17,851 nt of DNA, taken from Chloroflexota bacterium. GTDB lineage: Bacteria; Chloroflexota; Anaerolineae; B4-G1. Position numbers and translations under genes: made by a program. The notes under the pieces are model-generated. The model had not been told where the DNA came from. It was given only the letters and a program-made list of their open reading frames with translations, and searched no databases. This document shows, one piece after another, positions 1 through 7,286 of the stretch; the stretch's first letter is position 1; every line of letters starts with the position of its first letter. Location of the stretch: NCBI GenBank assembly GCA_024232355.1, contig JAAEPW010000504.1, forward strand, positions 1-17,851, in the 5' to 3' direction.

Positions 1-261
1 AAACCGTGGTTTTGGCACTTTTGTGAGCCTGCGAGACCAAATTGACGTAGATTGACGGTATAATGAACCACTATTTGTGAAAATTTACACACCAATTGCC
101 CCAAAACAAATCCAAGAACATTAATTCAAGAGTCTCTATATGGAGTATACAACAGAAAGGGTCGAGATGTCAAACGCCTTGGCGATGTCGCCCGCGCTCT
201 TTTAAAGCAAAAGCAAATATCTTGATAAAAAGTGACATTGTCAAAGCACCGGCGTTTTTGG
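1..261. other. Intergenic segment downstream of recD2
   Basis: No supported gene lies here. A short plus-strand frame (96-338) runs into the recD2 antisense and has no recognisable protein features. The segment contains two adjacent ATTGACG-type decamers (41-60) and a TATAAT (59-64), but their spacing does not form a normal promoter. Confidence 0.5.
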
Positions 262-2478
262 TCAGCCCTTTTGCAACCGCACGCTCAACCCCGAATGTCG
301 CTCCCGTACCTTGGCGTTGCGAACGGAGATTCCGATAGCACGTCGCGTTCCCACCAATACAACCAACCGCTTGGCCCGCGTGATGGCGGTATAGAGCAGG
401 TTGCGTTGCAGCATCAAATAGTGCTGGGTATGCACCGGTATCACGACGGCTGGGTATTCGCTTCCCTGGCTTTTGTGGACCGACACGGCAAAGGCGTGCA
501 CCAGTTCGTCGGCCTCGCCCCAATCATAGATCACGAGGCGTTCATCTATTTTCACCGTCAATGTCTGCTCCACCGGGTCTATCCCTGTCACTCGTCCAAT
601 GTCGCCGTTGTAGACATCACGGACGTAATTATTGCGCGTCTGCATCACCTTGTCTCCCACGCGAAAGGCGCGCCCGCCCAATCGTCGTTCGGCCTTGTCT
701 GAAGAGGCAGGATTGAGAGCTTCCTGCAAGCGGGTATTGAGATTGGCAACCCCGCACGCCCCCCGGTACATCGGCGCTAGCACTTGCAACTCGTTCACCG
801 GATCTAACCCAAACTTTTGCGGCACGCGACGCTGCACGACGTCCACCAATAAATCGGCGGCTTCTTGTGGATCGTTTTTGGAAAAAAAGTAAAAGTCCTC
901 AAACTCGTTGAGGATTGGCACCTGGCCTTGGTTGATGCGATGCGCGTTGACGACGATGCCGCTGTCGGCGGCCTGGCGAAAAATAGTCGTCAACTGGTTC
1001 ACAGCAGCGCGCCCAGAGCCGATAATGTCCCGCAGGACATCGCCCGCACCGACGGAAGGGAGTTGGTCCACGTCGCCGACAAAGAGGACGTGTGCGGCGG
1101 GGTCCACTGCCTTGAGCAGATTGTTAGTCAACAAGAGATCGAGCATGGACGCTTCATCCACAATGAGGCAATCTGTCTCTAAGGGATTCTCCTCGTTGTG
1201 ACGAAATCCCTCCATCGGCGAGTACTTGAGCAGGCGGTGAACGGTTTGAGCTGGGTGACCCGTGGCCTCTGAGAGACGTTTGGCAGCACGGCCCGTGGGA
1301 GCGCACAGAACGTAACGACAATCCATTGCATCCAGTGCCCCGATGATCGTGCGCACGCTGACCGTTTTGCCGGTCCCCGGACCGCCGGTGAGCACCGTGA
1401 CTTTGTGCGTGAGGGCCATCTGCACTGCATTACGTTGTTCGAGTGAGAGTTCGATGGCCGAGTCTTGGGTGACCCGATTCAGCAGCGTGTCCCAATCTGC
1501 GCTGCGGAAAGGATGGAGGCGGGTGGTAGGGCTTTCGACCAGGTCCCGCAGTCGGTGGGTGGCGCCGATCTCACCATAGTAGAATGGGGCCAAGTAGATG
1601 GCTTGCTCTTCTCGTACTTGGCGTGCTGGAGGTGATTCCCCGCGATTGCTCTCGGCAGTAGGATAGGTCAGTGTCTCGCAGCGCACAATTTCCTCAGCAT
1701 CCAGGTCTTCGATGGCCGCTTTGACCAAGTCGGGAGAGACGCTGAGCAGACGGATTGCGGCCGGTATCAGTTCCTCTTCTGGTGCATAGACGTGCCCCTG
1801 GTCGGCCAGTTGGCTCAACGTGTGGGCCACACCAGCCTGGACGCGGGATGGCGCGTCGAGCGGCAGTCCCAAATCACGCGCAATCTTGTCGGCAGTCTTG
1901 AAACCCACACCCCAGATATCGCGGGCCATCCGATAGGGGTTCTCTTGCACCACATGAATCGCGTCATTGCCATAGGCTTTGTAAATTTTGACTGCCAGGC
2001 TAGTGCTAACGCCGTGGCTCTGGAGGAACACCATCACTTGGCGGATCTGTTTTTGCTCCTGCCAGGATTTGGCGATGGCGACGGCCCGTTTGGGGCCAAC
2101 ACCCAACGCCTCACGCAGCCGCCGGGGTTCTTCGTCAAGCACACGGAATGTATCGGCACCGAATCGCTGCACAATGCGGGCCGCAGTGACAGGCCCTACC
2201 CCCTTGACCATTCCCGAACCCAGGTATTTTTTGATGCCCTCGACAGTAGCCGGGAGAATTTGCTCGCATCGCTCGACTTTGAACTGGCGGCCGTATTGTT
2301 GGTGGGTCGTCCAAGTGCCCTCCAGACGCAAACTTTCGCCGGGACTAACCTGGGGCAAGTTGCCGATGACGGTCGCTAAACCGGCCCGGCCTTTGACACT
2401 GAGGCGGATGACCGAATAGCCATTCTCTTCACTATAATAGGTGACACGTTCAACGGTGCCTTTGATCTGCTGGGACAT
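262..2478 (-). CDS. recD2: RecD2-type ATP-dependent DNA helicase (SF1B)
   Basis: This 738-residue protein is a 5'-to-3' DNA helicase of the RecD2 family, which acts in DNA repair and replication-fork maintenance without RecBC. An N-terminal OB-like segment (about 1-75) is followed by helix-hairpin-helix-rich regions (about 78-200, with VKGVGP and GVGPKRA turns). The SF1 motor core then shows Walker A GGPGTGKT (365-372), Walker B LIVDEAS (438-444), motif III VGDVDQLPSVG (467-477), VHKSQGSEY (667-675) and LLYTAITRAK (694-703). Length and order match the family, and all key residues are present. The ATG at 2478 begins MSQQIKGTVE, a normal RecD2 start. The gene stands alone; the upstream gap is full of repeats, so it probably has its own promoter. 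recC or recB homologues are not visible. Confidence 0.95.
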   Translation of the reverse strand: MSQQIKGTVERVTYYSEENGYSVIRLSVKGRAGLATVIGNLPQVSPGESLRLEGTWTTHQQYGRQFKVERCEQILPATVEGIKKYLGSGMVKGVGPVTAARIVQRFGADTFRVLDEEPRRLREALGVGPKRAVAIAKSWQEQKQIRQVMVFLQSHGVSTSLAVKIYKAYGNDAIHVVQENPYRMARDIWGVGFKTADKIARDLGLPLDAPSRVQAGVAHTLSQLADQGHVYAPEEELIPAAIRLLSVSPDLVKAAIEDLDAEEIVRCETLTYPTAESNRGESPPARQVREEQAIYLAPFYYGEIGATHRLRDLVESPTTRLHPFRSADWDTLLNRVTQDSAIELSLEQRNAVQMALTHKVTVLTGGPGTGKTVSVRTIIGALDAMDCRYVLCAPTGRAAKRLSEATGHPAQTVHRLLKYSPMEGFRHNEENPLETDCLIVDEASMLDLLLTNNLLKAVDPAAHVLFVGDVDQLPSVGAGDVLRDIIGSGRAAVNQLTTIFRQAADSGIVVNAHRINQGQVPILNEFEDFYFFSKNDPQEAADLLVDVVQRRVPQKFGLDPVNELQVLAPMYRGACGVANLNTRLQEALNPASSDKAERRLGGRAFRVGDKVMQTRNNYVRDVYNGDIGRVTGIDPVEQTLTVKIDERLVIYDWGEADELVHAFAVSVHKSQGSEYPAVVIPVHTQHYLMLQRNLLYTAITRAKRLVVLVGTRRAIGISVRNAKVRERHSGLSVRLQKG

Positions 2479-2563
2479 TTGAGAGAATGATAGCAGAAAG
2501 AATGAACAATGACAAATGAGATGTACGAGTTATGGGAAATGAGTTCAAAGCTTTGGGGGTAAA

Positions 2564-2690
2564 AAGGCGGCGTGCCTGGGGGTCCGCCAGGGCGGGGTTG
2601 GCTGACTCCCAGGCACTGCCATGTTTGAAAAAGAAGGCGGCGTGCCTGGGGGTTCGCCAGGGCGGGGTTGGCTCACACCCAGGCACCGCC
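2564..2690. repeat. Two tandem palindromic (REP-like) repeats
   Basis: Two nearly identical copies of about 57 bases lie 70 bases apart (2564-2620 and 2634-2690). Each contains the perfect inverted pair GTGCCTGGG / CCCAGGCAC around a GC-rich centre, so each can fold into a hairpin. They sit just upstream of the recD2 start, between it and the genes further right, a usual place for REP/BIME-like elements. A 80-residue minus-strand frame across them is an artefact of the repeat. Confidence 0.8.
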
Positions 2691-2843
2691 ACGAAAAGTA
2701 GAAGATTTTTAAAAACCGATTTGTGATTTGTTTCCCGCTCTCAGATCGGTTACTTCCTCAAGACGACATTATTATACTCCAAGATAGATACCTTGTGGGT
2801 TTCATCTCCGTTACAATAGCGTTTCCGAGCCGTAACTTTTGAC

Positions 2844-3092
2844 GTTGTTCAGAGAACAACTCGAACTTGTTTCGAGTTCGCTCGCAGTATTTGCTCAATG
2901 TATCTCGGGTCTTTGGGATTTCGCGAGGTCAGTTGGCAGCCCCTAAAGGTTTTGGCGCAAAATATGGCGAGAAAAGGCCATTATCTGGCGCAAAAGCGTT
3001 ATTTACACAGTCTTGAGCGAAACCTTTAGGAGCTTGTCCCGCAAAATCCCAGAGCCCGTATCTCGAAATAAAAGTTGTTTTGAACAATTTCT
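2844..3092. repeat. MITE-like inverted-repeat element, copy 1
   Basis: A long imperfect inverted repeat spans this stretch. The left arm (about 2898-2955, with CGGGTCTTTGGGATTT and CCTAAAGGTTT) matches the reverse complement of the right arm (about 2996-3070, with AAACCTTTAGG and AAAATCCCAGAGCCCG). The centre (2954-2991) is itself a hairpin around ATGGC/GCCAT. The left edge carries two smaller perfect hairpins, GTTGTTC/GAACAAC (2844-2860) and AACTCGAA/TTCGAGTT (2858-2878). No transposase frame is present. The centre resembles that of a second inverted-repeat element at 7144-7182, which argues for a dispersed non-autonomous family rather than a one-off structure. Confidence 0.65.
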
Positions 3093-3254
3093 GGGGGGGG
3101 GGGAGTAAACAGGGGAACCACGTGATACGTAGAGCGCGAAACGGACAAATGTGCCGAGTGTTGACCTCTAATCACGTTTCACGCATCACGCATCACGCGA
3201 TAGTGCAAGTGTGCGATGAATTTTAACGCTTTGGTGTTTGCCGGTATCCGTCTA

Positions 3255-3440
3255 TCATTTTCGTGGAATGACGATCCAGAGAATGAGATAAGGCACGATG
3301 CCTGGTAGGCCACCCGGAACCAGCAAGATCAGAAAGAGCAAGCGGAACCAGCCCGGATTGATGCCGAAAAAGGCACCCAAGCCGCCACATACGCCAGCGA
3401 CGATCGAACGTTGCCGTCGCAATTTACGATATTCAGTCAT
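3255..3440 (-). CDS. Small PspC-domain membrane protein
   Basis: At 61 residues this is a minimal PspC domain, a small membrane-associated domain named after the phage-shock protein PspC. The signature RSIVAGVCGGLGAFFGI (11-27) is followed by a hydrophobic stretch (about 31-58) ending in IVIPRK. Small stand-alone PspC proteins are common in Gram-positives and Chloroflexota and are thought to respond to membrane stress; their specific role is unknown. An AGGAGG (3451-3456) lies ten bases before the ATG. The start overlaps the end of the upstream membrane-protein gene by 8 bases (3433-3440), so the two are very likely translationally coupled. Confidence 0.9.
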   Translation of the reverse strand: MTEYRKLRRQRSIVAGVCGGLGAFFGINPGWFRLLFLILLVPGGLPGIVPYLILWIVIPRK

Positions 3441-3858
3441 GTTTGTGTATCCTCCTATGTATTTTTTTGCGCCTTTTTGCGCGAACTTTATGATTGTCTT
3501 CTTCCCTAACCAGTGCTGAGAGAATGATGGTAACGATGCTGACGATCAACGCTCCCAGAAAACCGGACCAAAAGCCGTCCACGTAAAAACCAACGTGGAA
3601 CCAGTTGACGGCGATAGCCGATGCCAGCCACAGCGTGACGCCGTTAATGATGAGCACGAACAAGCCCAGCGTCAACAGAATGAGCGGGCAGGTCATCAAC
3701 TTGAGCAACGGGCGCACAATGGCATTGACCAACCCCAGAATGACGGCCATCACAGCATAGATGATCCATCCGCTTCCGTCAACCATAATGCCTGGCACGA
3801 GCCACGCTGCCGCAAAGAGTGCCAAGCTGCTGATAACCCAACGAACAAGCAATTTCAT
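3433..3858 (-). CDS. Phage holin family IV-like 4-TM membrane protein
   Basis: This 141-residue membrane protein has four hydrophobic segments (about 4-23, 29-47, 58-80 and 92-115). It carries the GLVNAIVRPLLKLMTCPL pattern typical of the family called mycobacterial 4-TM phage holin (superfamily IV), a chromosomal family despite its name. A very basic tail (RAKRRKKIHRRIHKHD) follows. The frame extends upstream to 3966, but the ATG at 3858 is preceded by GGGAGGTG at good spacing and begins MKLLVRWVISS, as family members do, so I choose it. It is first of a two-gene unit with the PspC protein. The pair suggests an envelope-stress function; this is inferred from the neighbour. Confidence 0.88.
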   Translation of the reverse strand: MKLLVRWVISSLALFAAAWLVPGIMVDGSGWIIYAVMAVILGLVNAIVRPLLKLMTCPLILLTLGLFVLIINGVTLWLASAIAVNWFHVGFYVDGFWSGFLGALIVSIVTIILSALVREEDNHKVRAKRRKKIHRRIHKHD

Positions 3859-3972
3859 TTTATATTCACCTCCCTGTTGCTCTTTAATACGCAGTTTGGG
3901 TAACAAAGTTGCAGTTTGTAGCAAAGTGGAAAGATTTGGGTAAAGGGTTGTTCTCACACAGAACAATCTAAC

Positions 3973-4001
3973 GCCCCAGGGTCAATTGTGCACGCTGGGG
4001 C
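3973..4001 (-). terminator. Hairpin downstream of the FHA gene
   Basis: The perfect inverted repeat GCCCCAG/CTGGGGC (3973-3979 and 3995-4001, 15-base loop) lies about 60 bases past the stop of the FHA-domain gene and before the holin-like gene. The T-rich tract after it on the minus strand is weak, so intrinsic termination is only possible, not certain. Confidence 0.4.
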
Positions 4002-4063
4002 ATCAGAACTAGGTCAAAAAATCGGTTGAATTTGCAGTTGAGAAACGCCTACAGTTTTTCAAT

Positions 4064-5962
4064 TTATCTGCTGGACAAAACCTTGCTTGATTTTGGTCCC
4101 ATAGGAACCATAACCAACACGTCGCTTCTCTTGAGCCCAGCACTGAGAGGAGTTTCGCTGTTACTGATCAACTTGTCTTCAATCCTGAAACTGTATTTGT
4201 TTTTAGGAAGGTTGAGCAAATCTACCAGTTTCGAAAGAATCTTTCCCATTGGGTAATAAGCCTGAACCTCAAACATGGAATGACGGCGGCTGTTGGGGGG
4301 AAGTATCGTCAGTACCATCGAGTGATCCCAGGTATTGAGATAGTCTGGCGGCGGCACGTCAGAGATTTCAACTTTGAGAATGGGAGGCAGCAGACTCGTG
4401 TCACCGTAGATTTTAGCCGGTTTCTCTGCTGGCACAGGACGACCATCCCAAACCAGGAATCGCGCTCCGGGTATCCTAATGGTATCGTTGAGGTGAAGTT
4501 CCATCCTCTGCCTCGGGGAGATGCGGGTACCGTTAAGAAACGTGCCATTTCTGCTATTCAAGTCCTCAATGAAATATTTCCCGGTTCGGCCTTTTAGGAT
4601 GCGAAAATGCTGTGCTGACACGCTTTGATTTTCCACGGGTACGGTGCAGTCGGAACTTCGTCCAAACAGCAACCCCTTCTTGGGAACCGTGTGCCTTGAT
4701 AGGAGCTTTTGCCCCTCGTATTGAATCACCCGAATATTGCTCTCAATGGTCTCGGATGTCTGGGCTGCGTGCTTGACGCGGCTGATCCAGTCCTCAAGTT
4801 GTACCCAAAAGGGCAAAGACAACAAGGCGGTTTTATCACTCTTGGCGGCAGCACCAGACGTGATTCCACCCAAAAATGATCTCAGAGTATCTGTCAAAGG
4901 GATTTGGATATCAGCAAGAGTAGCATATTCGACGATATCAGAACCTTCCAGAGCCGAGGGAATTGACTCTGGCCCCGACTTGGACAACAATATCCAGGGG
5001 ACTCGCCCCCCGATAGCCATTCCCAAAGCCAGAAAGCTGCTCTCATCCGACAATGTGCCCAGGTGGCAAAGCGCAAACTGGGATGAAAATATCTTTCGTC
5101 GCACGTCGCACAGCATGGGCCCAATCGCTCGATCAGACAGATAAGCCGGGGACAGATCGTATTGAGCCAGATGAGGCGTCAGCGACCGCATTAGGCTCCG
5201 CCACAGCAGCTTGGACCTATTGAGCACCAGATAGGAATGCTCGTCTGGCGGAGCAGACATGCTTTCACAGACTCGATCGCAAAAGTAGCAGTGATCGGGT
5301 GCGGGGCGTGCCGTCGGTGGAAAACCCTGGTCACAGAGTTCGGTGAGCTGAGCTTGCAGGTCTGCATAGTCGGTGTATTTGACTATATTGTGCCCTTGCA
5401 GCACCGGAGGGAGGGGCGTTTTCTTCTGAGCTATGGCAACGATGGGACGATTGAGGCCTATAGCGATTCCCATCTCGAGATAGCTATTGAGATTTTCTGG
5501 GGACAACTCGAAAATGCCAAAACTGGTCAAAAAGATCTTTTGGCATATCTTGAGAAGCAGAGACTGCCCCCGGAGACTCGAGTCAATATCAATGTCTGCA
5601 TAGTAGGGGGCATACCCCAGCGGACCAAGAGCACTGTCAATAGCCTTTTTTAAGTTATCTCCATTTCGAGACGTCAGTCGATGCGCAACAAAGTATTTGG
5701 ATCCGGCGGCTACTTTGGGTTTCGCCGTTTCCAACTGGGTTAGAATCCGCTTGACTACCTGGTTCTGGGGGTTCAGTTGTAGTACCCGTTCAAGACAGTA
5801 CCGTTGTTGATCTTTGGTTTTTACGACGCCTGCCAGCCAAAGCCAGCCCATCACCAAACGAGGGTCATCTTTTACGACCTTGCCCAAGATCTTTCTGGCA
5901 TGGGCGCTCTTTCCTGCTTTGGCCAAGGCGATGCCTGTGCGAAGTAGTTCTTCTGTAGTCAT
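4064..5962 (-). CDS. TPR–TIR/NDT-like(×2)–FHA–β-grasp regulatory protein
   Basis: This 632-residue cytoplasmic protein has no signal or membrane segment. Residues 1-80 look like TPR helices. Residues 88-212 resemble a TIR or nucleoside-2-deoxyribosyltransferase-like Rossmann domain, with LEMGIAIGLNRPIVAI (162-177) keeping the conserved Glu (E163). A Cys cluster (HCYFCDRVC, 224-232) comes before a second, diverged copy (about 243-365). There the equivalent motif reads LALGMAIG and the Glu is lost. Residues 410-507 are a clear FHA phosphothreonine-binding domain: GRSS (434-437), VSAQHFRI (448-455) and LNSRNGTFLNG (468-478). Residues 545-620 look like a ubiquitin/beta-grasp-like domain, judged only by length and pattern. 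The FHA call is strong; the TIR/NDT-like call is moderate. Ser/Thr-kinase signalling or a defence-type NAD-linked role are possibilities, not conclusions. The ATG at 5962 begins MTTEELLRTG. Confidence 0.8.
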   Translation of the reverse strand: MTTEELLRTGIALAKAGKSAHARKILGKVVKDDPRLVMGWLWLAGVVKTKDQQRYCLERVLQLNPQNQVVKRILTQLETAKPKVAAGSKYFVAHRLTSRNGDNLKKAIDSALGPLGYAPYYADIDIDSSLRGQSLLLKICQKIFLTSFGIFELSPENLNSYLEMGIAIGLNRPIVAIAQKKTPLPPVLQGHNIVKYTDYADLQAQLTELCDQGFPPTARPAPDHCYFCDRVCESMSAPPDEHSYLVLNRSKLLWRSLMRSLTPHLAQYDLSPAYLSDRAIGPMLCDVRRKIFSSQFALCHLGTLSDESSFLALGMAIGGRVPWILLSKSGPESIPSALEGSDIVEYATLADIQIPLTDTLRSFLGGITSGAAAKSDKTALLSLPFWVQLEDWISRVKHAAQTSETIESNIRVIQYEGQKLLSRHTVPKKGLLFGRSSDCTVPVENQSVSAQHFRILKGRTGKYFIEDLNSRNGTFLNGTRISPRQRMELHLNDTIRIPGARFLVWDGRPVPAEKPAKIYGDTSLLPPILKVEISDVPPPDYLNTWDHSMVLTILPPNSRRHSMFEVQAYYPMGKILSKLVDLLNLPKNKYSFRIEDKLISNSETPLSAGLKRSDVLVMVPMGPKSSKVLSSR

Positions 5963-6430
5963 AATGTTAACTTCCGCCCTTTTATTGTAGTTACCGTTGC
6001 CCGTCCAAACCCGGTACTATTGTAGCATAATTCGATGCAAGTTGCGTGAAAAGAAAATTAGATTTTGCTTAGAGTTCACCAAGATTTAGCTTTTAAACAA
6101 CCATAGTTCGAGATTTGATTAGTAAGACACATGTGTTACCCATGCGGATGACAAACCCTCAATGTGCGGCACGGGTGGCTGAACTTTTGGGCCGTGGAAC
6201 AAGTTGGTCGGGTTGACAGAATAATCTTTGAGCTAGAGTGGTTCTTTGCCCATGTCGCATAGTTATGATAGCCCACTTTGCCTTTTGCGTAATTTTGGTC
6301 CGCTCTGACACATTGTAAATCTGCTTCGAGTAACAAAAGAAAACCCTCCAAGGTCCTGAGGACTTGGGGGTTTTCTTGACTTTTGGTTACCATATGGCAA
6401 GCCACACGGCAGTTGATTTTGTTCTCAATC
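5963..6430. other. 468-base intergenic region between FHA and Tat-protein genes
   Basis: No gene is supported here. The right part contains the terminator of the Tat-protein gene. The left part must hold the promoter of the FHA gene: on the minus strand TACAAT boxes occur about 50 and 25 bases before the start codon, but neither has a convincing -35 partner. A short minus-strand frame (6136-6507) is a shadow overlapping the Tat gene end. Confidence 0.5.
6340..6374 (-). terminator. Strong intrinsic terminator after the Tat-protein gene
   Basis: AAAACCC(T)CCAAG(G)TCC pairs with GGACTTGGGGGTTTT through a long GC-rich stem with a 3-base loop, interrupted by two single-base bulges. On the minus strand the stem is followed by TTTTCTTTTG. 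It lies about 57 bases after the stop of the exported-protein gene. The A-rich flank on the other side means it could also act on plus-strand transcripts. Confidence 0.85.
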
Positions 6431-7018
6431 TCAGTGTAACTCGTACGTTGTACACGTTGTTTCGATGGGATCGCCGATTGTAACCGCATAGCTAAATACC
6501 AGACCAAAGTATTCGATAGGAGTTCCCGTGACGTTCAGAGAACCAAAATAAGCGATTCCGTCAGCATCAGTGAGGGCGGTGATCGGAAGCACCGGGTCAA
6601 AAGTTGGCAACGATGTTGATGGAGCCAGTGCTTCCGCAGTCATTGTCACCTCAATGCCCTCAACAGAGCCTGTGCCGGAAATGAGGATCAACCTTGCCTC
6701 AATGTCATCAATACGACCAGTGCCGGAAGGGAGGCCATGAGCGCTAGTGATATCACCTCCACCTGGCGTCGAGTCACAGATTGCCGAGTACTCTGGAGGT
6801 TCTTCCGTCGGCGCTGGATCCGTCCCTTGAGCATGAACCGGCAGCACGCCCACTTCGACGATCGGTTTGGCCCACTTACTGGGCAATAACATAGTTGCCG
6901 CAACAGTGCCTCCCGTGGCGGCAAGGACTTTTAACAACTTGCGACGGCTTATTGTTTGCTCTTGGCACTCTTCCGGTGTCTCGGCGTTATCAGTGATTTG
7001 GTGTTCGGCTTGGGACAT
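6431..7018 (-). CDS. Tat-exported Ig-like protein with KWxKP…LPxHAQ region
   Basis: This 195-residue protein carries a twin-arginine signal, SRRKLLKVLAATGG (24-37), with a hydrophobic core to about 45. The unusual segment PSKWAKPIVEVGVLPVHAQ (46-64) ends in a plausible cleavage site (VHA/Q). From memory, similar W-KP…LP-HAQ segments recur after Tat signals in uncharacterised exported proteins. The mature part has a short Pro/Glu-rich linker and a beta-rich domain (about 100-195). Its TDADGIAYFGSL pattern resembles bacterial Ig-like (Big_1-type) or carboxypeptidase-regulatory folds. Cys81 and Cys189 flank that domain and could form a disulfide. AGGAGG five bases before the ATG at 7018 fixes the start. 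The gene lies below the PqqD/HprK operon in the same direction, so it may be the partner or substrate of that system; this is inference. Confidence 0.75.
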   Translation of the reverse strand: MSQAEHQITDNAETPEECQEQTISRRKLLKVLAATGGTVAATMLLPSKWAKPIVEVGVLPVHAQGTDPAPTEEPPEYSAICDSTPGGGDITSAHGLPSGTGRIDDIEARLILISGTGSVEGIEVTMTAEALAPSTSLPTFDPVLPITALTDADGIAYFGSLNVTGTPIEYFGLVFSYAVTIGDPIETTCTTYELH

Positions 7019-7047
7019 TTTCTCCTCCTAATACTGTGGTGACTCGA

Positions 7048-7076
7048 TCCTTAGTCACACAGAATGATGATGTAAA
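7048..7076 (-). promoter_or_regulatory. Possible promoter of the Tat-protein gene
   Basis: On the minus strand TTTACA (7071-7076) and TAAGGA (7048-7053) are 17 bases apart and about 30 bases before the start codon. The -35 box lies inside a 21-base direct repeat. The match to consensus is modest. Confidence 0.25.
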
Positions 7077-7257
7077 GAATTATCTAGTTCTCGGTACAAA
7101 ACTATTTCCCAGTGCTCTCAGCCACCGCCCCGGGGGCGATTTAGGCGCAAAACCGTGTCCAAAAGAGGCCATTCCTTACGCGAGCCGCCCCCGGGACCCT
7201 GTACTTGGCAGTTCAGGACAAGTGCGGTGGCTAGAGCAGAATGATGATGTAAAGAAT
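7060..7257. repeat. MITE-like element, copy 2, with 21-base direct repeats
   Basis: Identical 21-base direct repeats (CAGAATGATG… at 7060-7080 and 7237-7257) bracket an inverted repeat. Its arms share CTCT(C)AGCCACCGC and CCCGGGGGCG, near 7116-7140 on the left and 7182-7235 on the right. The middle (7144-7182; GGCGCAAAA … AGGCCATT … CGCG) closely resembles the centre of the element at 2954-2991. No coding frame is credible. It fills the gap between the HprK-like kinase gene and the Tat-protein gene. Confidence 0.65.
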
Positions 7258-7286
7258 TTTCTATCGCGTCTAGTATATCATGATCG

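Larger units (their letters stand above)
2479..3254. other. 776-base gene-free, repeat-rich region
   Basis: Between recD2 and the PspC gene I see no gene. Besides the tandem palindromes and the inverted-repeat element, it holds a run of 11 G (3093-3103) and short direct repeats of CACGCAT/CACGTTT type (about 3174-3198). The stretch must contain the recD2 promoter, but no convincing -35/-10 pair could be assigned. Confidence 0.6.

Noticed and set aside
42..64. TTGACG…TATAAT as a plus-strand promoter
   Set aside because: The spacer is only 11 bases and no plus-strand gene follows.
2450..2692. 80-residue minus-strand frame across the tandem palindromes
   Set aside because: The encoded protein is just the repeat read twice; it overlaps the recD2 start and has no domain.
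2844..3092. CRISPR array or tRNA-like structure in the recD2–PspC gap
   Set aside because: The repeats are inverted, not regularly spaced direct repeats, and no cloverleaf can be drawn.
3093..3103. Run of 11 G as a phase-variation tract
   Set aside because: It is intergenic and not inside or immediately ahead of any gene, so there is no switchable reading frame; could also be a sequencing artefact.
6136..6507. 123-residue minus-strand frame overlapping the end of the Tat-protein gene
   Set aside because: It crosses the strong terminator hairpin, has no ribosome site and overlaps a real gene in another frame.
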